A stretch of 64,000 nucleotides of DNA from Heterobilharzia americana. Lineage: Eukaryota > Platyhelminthes > Trematoda > Strigeidida > Schistosomatidae. The translations under genes and the position numbers were made by a program. Every line of letters starts with the position of its first letter. Position 1 is the stretch's first letter. Of this stretch, positions 11,300 through 23,126 are shown piece by piece. The notes beneath the pieces are model-generated. The model saw only the letters and a list, made by a program, of their open reading frames with translations. It was not told the origin of the DNA and made no database searches. Location: positions 107,378,701 through 107,442,700 of the forward strand of contig OX104134.1 in assembly GCA_944470555.2 (NCBI GenBank), in the 5' to 3' direction.

Positions 11300-14080
11300 A
11301 ATACCACACACTCAGATGTACAAACACAAAAAGTGACAAGAATCTAGCTGAATCTGAAAAGTCACTCTCATTTTTCAAACAGTGCGATTAACGCCCTAAG
11401 TCTGTTAAATACTTACAGACACGGAAGCCAGTCAGGTGGATCCTACAGTTCTTCGCCCAACCATTTAACGCCCGAAGGCAGCAGCTGCACTGCTCCGCCC
11501 CTAAATGAACCAAGCTACAATTTGCAAGAAAAATACTTTTAGATAGACATTCACTACCTCCGAAGCTGTCAGCATGAAAAACTTAAACGCTTTTACGGCC
11601 ACCTACGGAGTACAACCAAATAAAAGAAACCGAGTTAAAGGCCTAGAAGTCAGAGCTGAAAAAACACAAGTTCCCTTTACTCGCACCATTGATGTTGGAC
11701 ATTGAATACACCCAGTTTGAAGCGGAAATTTAGTTTCTATGGTACACAGAAGTTAGTATTTTCGTTAATAGTAGTTATACATTTTTGGTCGCGATTGTGT
11801 AGCACCCTAAAATAGATAGCAGAGATAATTTAAGGACAAATCCTAAAATTTAATGAGTTTGTGGAGTGAAGTACTGGAAAACTGGGTAGATCAGGTGCCT
11901 AACCCACCAATGCTTTTATAGTTAGGTATGGTCCAACTAAAATAACGTGACAGAGTTACAATTTCAAGTGCGTACTGATCAATCGAAATTAAGCATATGA
12001 ATAAAGAAGTATTTATTAGGGTAATTGTACTTCATTTAAGATCTGTTTCACATGAGAAATAAAAATATCTAGATCTTCAATAGGTTTGTCACTTATGAAA
12101 CCATACCAGTGTCTGTATTGCTACTAATCCATAAGAGGCCATACCATATATCACACTTTTTAGTTGTATTAGAAACCTTTAGAGAGGACCTCACATGTTT
12201 TCAACATTGTGAACACTTTAGTTGTGCTGTTGACGAACTTATTGTGAACGATAACTTGATGGGAGTAACATTCTAAAGTATGGTATATATGACTTCCAAG
12301 CTTCTATTTATACTGTTGTAACAGATGCCACCCGTTTTCCTGTAACTGGTAGGATAAATCCTGATTTGTCCACTTAGTGTCCCGTCTTTGTATTTCTGTT
12401 GTATGTACCCAGAATGTCTTTTCAACATATATGTATACAATATACACAGTCATGTTTGAGTCATCTCTCTCGGTCATACGAACAAGAAATTCACCTACTT
12501 CCACCGTCGTCGTAATTTGTCAGTTTCTGAAGCGTCGGCAACATTGTAAACGTAAGTAACGAAAGACTGAGTTCAGCATCTGCAACTCTTTTAGTTATGC
12601 TTGAGGCTTCCTGCCACTAAATTCTAGTTGAAGCATCAAATATCAAGTCGCGTGGTTTGTTTACTAGTGATCACATTATCATCCGCCTAGTCCTGCCATT
12701 TACTAGTCTTATACCTGGAAATATTTAAAGACATATATGTGGGTGTACACACCCTTTTGAATAAAGACCCAATCGTCTCCTAGAGTACCACTACTAGGGA
12801 TCTCAAAATTCCTGCCAAAAACTTCATAAGTTTGAGCGTGCATTCATAGTACTTCTTAAATCATATCTTTTTTGTAACCTGTTCTCAAAGTTGGTATTGG
12901 ATAAGGCCCTTAAAAGTGCTCGCCTGGATTGCGTTGTCACTTACTAGTATCACTCTCACTAGCTGTTGGAGATGAAGATTAGCTGACACAGACAGCCAAA
13001 TGATCTAGGAAGAACCAGTCAAAAGTGTGCAACGTTTAAAATTAATTTCGCTATTGATATATGTTCTCACATTGATATATGTTCAGTCTTCAGTGGAAGG
13101 GATAGTAAGCTATAAGCCTGTGTTGATCCTTGGTTTAGTTTTCACCATCGAGATCCAGTTTTCTTTCGGATATGTTGATCTAAATATATGCCGTTTTACG
13201 TTCCAGTGACAAGACCTAATCATAGGTAACTATAGTTAGACCTGCACTTCAGTCACAGATGAGTTAACCGCAGCTTTCACTTTTCTGATAGCATGTGAGG
13301 CGATCAACTTCAGAGGGAGCTAAAGGGTTAGATGCATCAGTACACAAGTCTTCAATCAAAATATAAAACGTAAAACTTAAATCACCTTTCTTGTGATGAG
13401 GCAAGGGATAAGGTTTTAGCTTTGCTAATCGCTTTTCATAGAGAAGTTAGGCAAGACCTGTCCCTAGTTTAAAAGCAACTGTTTGAACTCATCCTCATGT
13501 ATTAGCTAATATTCTAGAGCGTAATCGAGTCCTTTGGATGCAATGCTATAAAATAAGCCTTACGTAGATCAGTATAGAATCCTTAACATATCCTCATCAA
13601 AGCATTAGTGTTCTAGGGAGCGACCGAAAGACATGAAATGCCTTAGCCGCAGAAGCATTATAGTTCGGAGCTTTCTTTAGGCCATAGCTTACGATAAACT
13701 TATGGCATTTTTGGTGATGCAAAATGGGAGGGAAAGTGACCCAAAGATTTCGCCCCGAAGAACACTTCCGGTGATAGGTTGCTACTCAGACATTATTCCA
13801 TGCACTCTAACTATACTTCGTCGTTTGAATATTCAGTGCTCCATGCTTGAACTCTATTGTCAACGCCCATTTCTCAAGCTTCTACATTAACCCACTATAT
13901 GATAATGTATCGAGCCTTGCTCAAACTAGTGGATGCGAAATCCACAGGAGGTTTGTGGTTCCCAGCCTTAAAGCAGTCTTTGATCGCAAGGAGTAGGTTT
14001 GTCAAATAAATGCATCTAACACGTAATCCATGTTGTTTCTGTGTCAATAGACTATGTTTCTAAGTTTTCATATCTTATCA
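11300..14080. other. No gene recognised
   Basis: AT-rich sequence with only short random open frames. No repeat family, RNA gene or exon could be supported by eye. Confidence 0.5.
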
Positions 14081-14089
14081 CATAGCGTC

Positions 14090-15430
14090 TTCATTACAGT
14101 AATTCAGGTGCATATCATTCATCATGAGTATCAATATACGACCAAGGATCCTGGTCCAAGTCGCCACACCTTATATCACCACATGAAACAAGAAAACACT
14201 AAGATGAACCGTAAAAACAAAACAGAATCGGCTAAAAGTGGTAAAGTTACAAAACAAGAGCAACGTTGTGCACATCCACACAAAGAAATGAGCCCTGCTT
14301 AATACATGAGGGTCAGTGATACAACCTGGCTACCCAAACCTCGGTAGATGGGACTGAGTTCGAACTCGTGGCCTTACTGGTCACCACACCACATATTATT
14401 CTAGTAGTAACTCCAGTAACTGACTGTTGAAGTACTCCAATCGACGACTGGTTGTTGGTAGGGTGATTGGATGCTCCTATCGTATAAGTCATAGCCAGCC
14501 TAGAACTTCATCCTTGGCATTTTGCTGTGCTGTGTCAGCAAAGTTTGTATCGCTGGTTATCGCAGTGTGGAAGTAGTACAGTTATCACCAACTTCCAAAT
14601 GACGTCTATACATGACTACCGAGTAAGTATTCAGTGGACCCCAACCAGGACGTCTACATTCCCTACACGATTCAGACGAACAGTCAAAGATTTCATGCCG
14701 TGGTGCCATGTTTTAGTCTATTTTAAAGCCTGAAACGACTTCAGTCAACATTGCACGACGAGGCATGCGTAACACGCCTCCAAGCCACTTGAGCCGGTGA
14801 AGGTTCAAATTCTCACTAAGTGACCTACCTCTCTCTTCCTCGCAATACTTTACAGCTGACTTTTGCATTACTGACGTGGTAACACCACAATACAGCCTGT
14901 GCTACAAAGGCAACAGGTGTCGAACACCTGAAGCCTGTCCACGTCTTTAATGATCGTGTTTCACAGCCATACAGTAGAACAGAGCGCACTGCAACACAGT
15001 ACACTCGACTCGGATATCGTGGCGGTGCCACAGATGGCGTAAGTTGACGAAAGTCAAGCGAGCCTTTGCATCCGTGCAGAGATTTCTTCAGCGACTGACC
15101 CACCAGTGCTGATCTGACTTTCCAGTTAAGTGAAGTGTTCAACACACTCAACCATTTCACTCTCTATAGTTGGACAGAGTATAATTGAAAACCAGTCCTG
15201 GAGCAATAGTTTGCATTTGGGTGGCGAGAAATGCATTCCAAACATTCTGAAATTCCCCAAGGTGTCCAGAAGACTGTCTTTTGTCAGCGTGTTCATCTAG
15301 TAGGACTATTTCATCTACATACTCCACATCTGTCAAGGGTTTTCGTGCTATTAGATCAATCCTTGTGAAGTCATATGATGAGAGGGAAACCTTCTTTAGG
15401 GTTTCCGTCAAAATTAAACAGGAATGGAGA
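14090..15430 (-). mobile_element. SR2/RTE-like retrotransposon fragment
   Basis: Minus-strand fragment covering the palm end and C-terminus of an RTE reverse transcriptase. The block at 15157-15411 contains LTDVEYVDEIVLLDEHADK, where YVDE stands in place of YADD. 14825-15160 holds the thumb region with VYCVAVRSVLLYGCET, an RTE hallmark. The C-terminal segment (LHRLKWLGGVLRMPRRAM) reads through about 14760-14815, followed by CRECRRPGWGP near 14640. It is frameshifted and 5'-truncated. The 14090-14400 stretch is probably its 3' untranslated part; that limit is uncertain. Confidence 0.7.
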
Positions 15431-15639
15431 GTTAAGCATTCTTAACGGACACCACTCGATGTACAAAAACTCACCATAGGCTATACCACGCACGCAGCTG
15501 TTTGAGCACAGAACATCGACAGAATGATGTATTTACTTGCTATCACTTTCAGAGAGAGACTGCAATAAAACCTCTCGTTCGATGGAGTCGAAAAATGATG
15601 ATACTAATAAGGCTAGCAACCTCGCCTGGTTAACTAGTT

Positions 15640-18600
15640 CACCAGTTACTAGCCGGTCCTAAGCCCGGGTAAAGAGGGAAGGTTGGGCATAGGGCTAGCA
15701 ACCCTTCCCCGTAAAACAAATCTAACTGCTAAAGAAACCTCAAAGCACAAACGAAATATAAAAGATAATAAAATTATTCCTCTCTCGAATCGGAGAGGCG
15801 AAATGACGTCAGCTGGTGAAAGCCTCCAGGAAGCCAATTGGCCGATGTGCCTTCTCTCCCTCGATGAAAGCGAAAGAAAACGTGGGGACATGGAATGTCC
15901 GAACAATGTTTGAACATAGCAAGACTGCACGGATTACCAAAGAGATGAGAACATATGGCATCGAAGTGCCAGGAATCTGCGAAAGCAGATGGAATGGAAG
16001 TGGACTCTCAAAACTCTTAACTGGAGAGTCAATAATCTACTCCGATATTGTCACCCAGACAACAACTACGAGCACACTGAGTTTTCAAGTGGCTATCATG
16101 ATGTCCCCAACAGCACCAAATACTTTCATACAGTGGGAACCAATCTCCTCCTGCAGGATCATGACATCAAGATTCAAATCAAAAGGAAGGAAAATCACAA
16201 TCATACAATACTACGATATGCATCTACAAATAATACGGATCAAGAAAAGAAGGAGGAATTCTACAAACAACTGCAATCAACACTGAACAAGACGTCAGTT
16301 GGCGATATCAAAATTCTAATGGGTGAGGTGACATGAATGCCAAACTGGGAGGGGACAACACAGGGAGAGAACTAACCATGGGTCGAGAAGCGGTAGGTGA
16401 AATGAACGAGAATGGAGAATCGTTTGCAGAGTTCTGTGCACTCAGGGATTTGGTGATTGGAGGCAGTGTGTTCAAGCACAAGGATATCCACAAAGCGACA
16501 TAGATTTCACCAGACACCAGGACACACTAAAATCAAATCGACTTTATCTCAATCTCAAGAAAATGGAGACGCAGTCTACTTGACACAAGGTCAAGAAGAG
16601 GAGCAGATGTAGGTTCAGACCACTATCTAGTGTAAGGAACCTTCCAAATCAAGTTGAAAGCCTTCAGTTCAAGGAAGCTGGTGATAGACCACAGTTCAAG
16701 TACAACACTCGGAAACTGGAGGATGAAACTACAAAGGAAATCTTCACATCAGTCATCAAGACAAAATGGGAGAAATCGAGGGACACCCCTGAAGAAACCT
16801 GTGTGGAAGAACACTGGAAGTCTTTGAAAGAGATGTAGAAAGAAACCTCAGCCGTATTAGGAAGGAAGAAGAAAGAAGATAAGGAATGGATCTCGACTGA
16901 TACATGGAAGTTGATAGAGGAGGGATATGAAGATGGTGAAGCAGATCAACCAGTGCAAGGATGCTCAACGACAAGAGCAACTGAGCACAATGTATAAAAC
17001 ACTGGAGAAAGAAGTGAAAAAGAGTGCACGGAAAGACAAAAGACACTTCTGCAAAACACTGGCAAGTGAAGCAGAACAGGCTGCACGTAGGAGAGACAGA
17101 GTCCTGACAACATTGTATCAAATAACCAGGTTACTTGCTGTCTGGGAAGAGATCAACACAGCATAGACGAAACCAATAAAAGATGATGACGGAAATTTGA
17201 TTACGAAAGAAGAGAAACGGGGGAAACAATGTGCCGATCACCTGAAGAAGCTCTTGAATCGACTACCGCCACCACCTGGACTTCGTCTAGAAATACCACC
17301 TACAGCCACTGAACTACAAGTGAGCATAAATCCCCCAACAAAAGTGGAAGTCCTGAACACCATAAAGCTACTGAAATGCGGGAAAGCAGCAGGACTAGAT
17401 GGTTCCCGCCAGAAGCACTGAGAACAGACGCAGAGACAACATCGGACATGCTCACACCACTATTGTAGAAGGTGTGGAAGGAGGTGAAGATACCTGGCTA
17501 GTGATTGGAAGAAGGATTACCTTGTCAAACTGCCAAAGAAGGGAGACCTCAGTGTTTGCAAGAACTCGTGCGGAATCACTCTCCTGTCCACCCCAAGCAA
17601 AATATTAAGCGGCATCATCTTGGAGAGGCTAAAGGATGCACTGGATTCAAAACTACGACCAGAACAGGCAGGCTTCAGGAAGTAAAAATCATGTGCGGAC
17701 CAAACTGTAACGCTTCGCATCATCATAGAACGGAGCGTAGAATGGCAGTCAACTCTCTACCTCAACTTTATCGACTTTGAGAAGGCCTTTGACAGCGTCG
17801 ACCGAGAGGTAATTTGGAAACTGCTTCAATACTACGGAATACCACAAACCTTTATCCGCCTCATTCAACAACTATATGAAGACGTCACATGCCAAGTAAT
17901 TCACAATGGGAAGCTCAGTGATGCTTTTGAAGCGAAAGTGAAGACAGGAGTGAAACAAGGTTGCCTACTATCACCCATGATATTCCTGATAGTGGTCGAC
18001 TGGATGATGCAGCAAACAGTGGGGAGCGAAAAGAGGGGGGTACGGCGGAAAGGAACCTAGAAGACTTGGATTTTGCCGATGACTTGTGCTTGATGTCACA
18101 CAAACTTGAAGATCTACAGGCGAAAACTGACAAGTTGACAGAAGAGGCAGCGAAGACGGGACTTCAAGTGAATATAGAGAAGACAGAAGTGATGAAGATA
18201 CCGCACCAATAACAACAACAAACTCCAATCACCATCAACGGGAGAAACTTAAAGGAAGTAACCTCCTTCACCTAACTAGGAAGCACCGTTTCAACTACAG
18301 GCGGCGGCACAGACGAGGATGTCAAAGTCAGAATCGGAAAGACAGCAAGACAGGTGTTCATTAGCCTGAAACCAGTGTGGAGATCTTCTGCACTCCACTC
18401 AGCATGTGGAACAACATCCGGATTTTCAACACCAACGTCAAATCAATGCTTCTGTATGGTTGAGAGACTTTGCGCGTTACGAAAGGGATTTCCAATAAAC
18501 TACAGACATTCATCAACAACTGCCTACAATGGCTCGTTACTGAAGATCAGATGGCCAGAATAGTTAGAATAAGCAACAAGGAGCTCTGGGAACGAACCAA

Positions 18601-18911
18601 CCAAGAACCTATCACCCACCAAATATGCAGTGGAAGGAAGTGGAGATGGATTGGGCATACACTGAGAAGGCCGACTGGGGACATCACGTGCCAGGCCGTT
18701 CCCTCTAGTGGAACCCAGATGGGGAGCGACGAGTTGGACGTCCGAGGTGAGGGTGACATGGAGGAGATCGTGTGAGGAGGAAATGAGAGGTTGTGGGCTG
18801 TCGTGGAGCCAGGTTCAAAAGATTGTAGAGAACAGAGTTCACTGGAGACGTGCTACTGAAGCCCTATGTTCCATTAGGCACCCAAGGGACTAATAATAAT
18901 AATAATAAAAT
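15640..18911 (+). mobile_element. RTE-clade (RTE-3-like) retrotransposon, near full length, inactivated
   Basis: Plus-strand element with all domains in order. The AP endonuclease starts near 15880 (VGTWNVRTMFEHSKT) and continues through ILMGEV near 16315 to about 16500. A linker follows at 16600-17160. The RT fingers hold ECGKAAGLDG-type sequence near 17375-17405, then motif A FIDFEKAFDSVD near 17770-17805. KTGVKQGCLLSPMIFL is near 17940-17990 and an intact FADD active site near 18070. The C-terminal part has LYG-type and WRWIGHTLRRPTGD sequence (18640-18680). A (TAA)n tail at 18891-18911 marks the 3' end, as usual for RTE. At least ten stops and frame changes break the single ORF, so it cannot make an active protein. 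Confidence 0.85.
18891..18911 (+). repeat. (TAA)n tail of the RTE copy
   Basis: Six to seven TAA units directly after the last coding remnant of the 15640-18890 element. Confidence 0.9.
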
Positions 18912-19479
18912 AAGGCTAGCAGTTCTGTAGTCAGTGAATACCTGTCCATTGCCTCCCTTAAACACAGGACTTAGTATAGGATCCCTAAAATCCCTAGGAA
19001 ACCATGCCTGAGATAAGTGTATTTTAAATAGAACGGCTCATCAATACCAGCCAAAAGTAACAGCATCCTAGGGTTCACTTAACTGGAGCTGGCATTGCTG
19101 CGTAACGGTCCATGTCTCCACATCTTATATTAGTATATCAAGGCATAAGGTGCCAATATGAAATAAGGAAGTAGTCTAAGTGGTATAAAGTTGTAGAGAG
19201 AGAACAAGGAGGGATAAACGGGTGATGAAATTTATAATCAGAACTACTGGTGAGAATGCACATACATATGACAATGATTACCTGGTAAGGATTAGTACGA
19301 AGATTAAGCAATAGTGAACAGAAATGGGAACGGGATTGTTTGCGAATGGGAACCATATTGTAAGGTTTAGTGTTATTTCCATTGTCAGTTGCATTTTCTT
19401 TACACAGAGTATCTGCTATTCCATTAGACTCGTATTCACAGGGCAAGCTTGATTACTGTTTTTTTCGTTCAGGCTAAGA

Positions 19480-19870
19480 CAAGGTATTGCATGGAGTCTT
19501 TGGCTGTTCATCTGAACCGTGTAGGGAATGTGGACTTACTGGTTTGGGTCCACGTGTCAACAGCAACAAGTTACTGGGGTCTATAGGTGATATCTCTGAG
19601 TCGACCTCAGTGGCGCATATTTATCCACACACTATCCTCATCGTAATCGTCGTATTGAACGTAGTATTCTCTCATTCATCTTTTCTCTCTTTTAATGACT
19701 TTCTACCACTTTTGACCGATTTTGTTTTTGTCTGTATGTTTCATCTTAGCGTTTTGTTGCTCGATGTGGTGAAATGAGATGTGGCAGCTTGGACTGTTTC
19801 GCCGTAATGCCTAGTCATATGTTGATGATGGTTATCTGCCAGCTAGCTAAAGCTGGAGAACAGAAAACTT
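19480..19870 (+). mobile_element. 3' end fragment of an SR2/RTE-like element
   Basis: The plus frame near 19500-19560 reads SSEPCRECGLTGLGPRVNSN. This matches the C-terminal remnant (CRECRRPGWGP) of the opposite-strand RTE copy at 14640. The TC-rich tail to about 19790 would be its 3' untranslated region. No upstream RT is joined to it. Confidence 0.45.
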
Positions 19871-20099
19871 GAGTGATCCACATAGGTATCAGACCTAGAC
19901 ATGGGTGCATCGATCAGATCTTCACCTTGCTCTAGGTTTAGGAACACACGCATACTAATCAGGGCCCTACACTTTACCATATTTCCTGACCTGACGATGG
20001 CATTCGACTGTTTTGACTGAGAGGTATTGTGGCATTGTCTGACTGTGAAAGGAGTACCTACCATATATGTAACGCCGAATAATTTTCTTTACTTGAACT

Positions 20100-20520
20100 T
20101 AGTTATGTTAGAGCTTGTTTGGAGCAGTCATATGTATTGATGCCACCTAATAGTGTTTTCCGTGAATTCCCCCTGTCACCATTCCTGTTTAACTCTGCTA
20201 TAGATGTGGCAATGCATGTAAATCCAGGTGCCTCCGACTTCGTAAATATTGACCTACTTACTCTCTGAAGGATACGGTTCGTCTTGGAGCAGACAGACCA
20301 CATTGTTCTGACTGGCGATGCTGGCAAAATGAAGATTTCCAAACACTTTGAGCAGAAATCTGAGTATGTGAGACGACTGGCATACGTTTTACACCTGTCA
20401 GGTGTAACATCAGGCTTCAAATCAGTCTGAAGTGATTCCTGGTATACGGATAAACAGACATACAGTATCCATTTATCTTCTGGCACTAATGCGTAGTGGT
20501 TCAAGTTGCTACACCTCGTA
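20100..20520 (+). mobile_element. SR2/RTE-like RT palm fragment
   Basis: The plus strand keeps the order PLSPFLFNSAIDVAMH, then SDFVNIDLLTL, then DHIVLTGDAGKMKISK. This is the RTE segment around the YADD site (TDHI stands where YADD is expected). It has stops and ends about 300 bases before the MRPL39 start. The antisense 133-codon open frame over it is a shadow. Confidence 0.6.
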
Positions 20521-20836
20521 TCAGTACACTAAAGGAAACTGTACGAAGATGAAATGAGAAGAAATCAGCCTTAAAATGGTAAAAATAGAGCATGCAGGAA
20601 TAGAAAAGTATTGACTATAAATTTATTAATATGCCGATTTTTAAAAATTCTAAATGTTGGTGTGATCACAGGAAGCAGTTTTGCTCAAGATATTAGCAAA
20701 ATAAAAAGTTTAGTGTTGTGTTTAAACTTGCGATAAAAAGTCTTTCATAGTAAATTGATGTCTATTCTTACGTCTGGTTAACGATATGTAATATTTTCAG
20801 TTTTCAGATTTCTCTCTTTAGAATACAGTCTACTAA

Positions 20837-21196
20837 ATGTTGATGCAAAGATTTTTATTCAATACTATTAGACTATACAACACTGCTTGTGCAGATGTAA
20901 AAGTGTCGACAATTTCACGACATCGTGACTGTTTACAAATGTGGAATAAGCTCAAGGAATATCAGTTGAACCTCTGCATGTCCCCACGTGTCGAAAAAGT
21001 TACAGTTACATATGATGGTCTTTTGGGGAAATCAACTTTGGAAATGACGAAAGGTATATCAACACCTTTGGATTGTGCAAAGCATTTGTCTGAAATGCTG
21101 GTTAAAGAAAGCGTTATTGCTTTGGTTAACAATAAACCTTGGGATATGAATCGTCCTCTGACATCCGACTGTTCACTGGATTTTGTTCATTTCAAG
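20837..21196 (+). CDS. MRPL39: Mitochondrial ribosomal protein L39, first coding exon
   Basis: The exon encodes 120 residues. After a basic N-terminus (MLMQRFLFNTIRLYN) suited to a mitochondrial targeting peptide, it follows animal MRPL39 (mL39). Matching segments are SPRVEKVTV (family SPRTEKIEV-like), then ISTPLDCAKHLSE, then ALVNNKPWDMNRPLTSDC. The last two form the TGS-like domain that MRPL39 shares with threonyl-tRNA synthetases. The family role is a structural protein of the large mitoribosomal subunit. The exon ends in HFK at AAG|GT (21197-21198 donor), the point where homology to the vertebrate protein also continues. The start is the first in-frame Met and fits the presequence. Two thirds of the protein (beyond about residue 120) are not found; an N gap lies 1.4 kb downstream. 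The gene faces NME7 tail to tail. Confidence 0.85.
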
Positions 21197-21239
21197 GTTC
21201 GTTTTAGTCTGTGTTATTTGTGATGAATATTATTAATCT

Positions 21240-21335
21240 GTGACTGCACGTTGGGGCTCATTGGTGTGAACAATTGACTTTTAACAAGTTACGAGTTCGA
21301 GACCCTCCTAACCTGACAAGGTTCTAGCAGCCACG
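21240..21335 (+). repeat. Possible tRNA-related SINE fragment
   Basis: A-box-like GGCTCATTGGTGTGAA is followed about 25 bases later by a B-box-like GAGTTCGAGACC, just downstream of MRPL39 exon 1. No cloverleaf folds by eye, so it is not called a tRNA gene. Confidence 0.3.
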
Positions 21336-21699
21336 TAGTAATGCTAATGAAATAGGTGTAGTTCACAGTGTCGTGTACAAACATGCCTGAGGTTTCTGAG
21401 ATATGCTGTATGCGGTAACTTCAGTGTATTGACTCTGCCACTAAGATATCTTTAGTACTCCACAATGGTCAGCTTTTCAAAGTCGCTGCCTGCTTTCTTA
21501 TTTTATTTGAAAACCGTTTAAGTCTGTACGCATAAATCAGATTCTGTTATAAAAACTTCTAGTTCCAGTTTACCATCACCACTGTCTCTACAAATCATTG
21601 AGGCGTGGCCCAGAATTAGATTCAGTTAAGCAGATGCATACGCAAATTTTCTTTATCCTTCTCGTCGGATCTCATCTTGTTGTTGTTTAGCTCCTCCTT

Positions 21700-22626
21700 C
21701 CTCTGTTTTACCCGACCGATAGTTGGTACCTTGATGGGGGTTCAGGCTTCCATATCAAAATAACCCAGCGAGGTACACTAACTGGAATGCCAGGAAGGTC
21801 ACTTAGATGGTGACCAGTATAAAAGCAGTTACGGTTGATTATGGTGGAGATCCAAGGGCGAAGCCGTACTGTTGGTTAGATGAGGTGTAACAGTAGTTAA
21901 GCGTTTCCGCTGGGAAACCAGCACTGCCACGCTGATGCTGCCTTCCATTTTCGGAGGGGAAAGTCAGAGAGGTTGGATCCCCAAAACCACACCCCTCCCT
22001 GTCCCAGAAACAGTGGTCAAGACAGTTCGTAACCTACATCCAGAGACTAGAAAACGTCACTGAGTTTCCGAAAAATCATCGGAACGGATTGATACGAAAA
22101 GACTGATTCCAGCTGACTTTGACCACCATGAAGAGCGGAAGCAGTTTAAACGTAAGTTGACTGACAGTCTTCGCAATGACAGCGAACAGTGATTGGTGGC
22201 GAGAACTAAAGAGATGGAGAAGGCATCAGAGTTGGGTAACACCCAGCTAACTATTTAGGCAAGAAGAAGGCGATGATGAGTGGAACCGTCACGGATGAAA
22301 CGCTAATAACCTCTCAGAGCAGACAGCTAGAACACTCTCAAGCACAATCCCACTAACCCCCGGCAACGCTTCAGTTTCCCAACATTCAGCCTGAACCTGA
22401 ATGGGACGTAGATGTCGGTCCTCCAACCTTCCTCGAAGTTAAGAAGACTTTCGAAAATACGCTGATCAAATTGCAAATGGTTTACAAATTGGAGAAATGA
22501 ACTAATTCGCGTCTTTGAGCTGAATTTGTCAGATTACACCAGTGATCAGCTCGCCCCATATGCGCGAAACCACCATCTATTGTTTAGATCACTCTGATCT
22601 GGCTGGCGAAATCTACAGATCATCTC
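21700..22626 (+). mobile_element. SR2/RTE-like retrotransposon, 5' portion cut by assembly gap
   Basis: The 5' untranslated part (GCCACGCTGATGCTGCCTTCC at 21926-21946) is shared with the copy at 38810-38850. The broken frame then reads RLIPADFDHHEERKQFK and WWRELKRW, and after about 22385 PEPEWDVDVGPPTF and EVKKTFENT. This is the linker between endonuclease and RT of RTE elements; the endonuclease itself seems deleted. The element runs into the N run. Confidence 0.6.
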
Positions 22627-23126
22627 NNNNNNNNNNNNNNNNNNNNNNNNNNNNNNNNNNNNNNNNNNNNNNNNNNNNNNNNNNNNNNNNNNNNNNNNNN
22701 NNNNNNNNNNNNNNNNNNNNNNNNNNNNNNNNNNNNNNNNNNNNNNNNNNNNNNNNNNNNNNNNNNNNNNNNNNNNNNNNNNNNNNNNNNNNNNNNNNNN
22801 NNNNNNNNNNNNNNNNNNNNNNNNNNNNNNNNNNNNNNNNNNNNNNNNNNNNNNNNNNNNNNNNNNNNNNNNNNNNNNNNNNNNNNNNNNNNNNNNNNNN
22901 NNNNNNNNNNNNNNNNNNNNNNNNNNNNNNNNNNNNNNNNNNNNNNNNNNNNNNNNNNNNNNNNNNNNNNNNNNNNNNNNNNNNNNNNNNNNNNNNNNNN
23001 NNNNNNNNNNNNNNNNNNNNNNNNNNNNNNNNNNNNNNNNNNNNNNNNNNNNNNNNNNNNNNNNNNNNNNNNNNNNNNNNNNNNNNNNNNNNNNNNNNNN
23101 NNNNNNNNNNNNNNNNNNNNNNNNNN
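22627..23126. other. Assembly gap of exactly 500 N
   Basis: A run of 500 N, a conventional placeholder size, so the true length is unknown. It may contain the rest of the RTE copy and MRPL39 exons. Confidence 0.99.

Noticed and set aside
14375..14400. B-box-like GAGTTCGAACTC as a tRNA gene
   Set aside because: No A-box at the right spacing and no cloverleaf; it lies at the 3' end of an RTE fragment.
20103..20504. 133-codon - strand open frame
   Set aside because: The opposite strand carries the RTE reverse transcriptase remnant, so this is a shadow.
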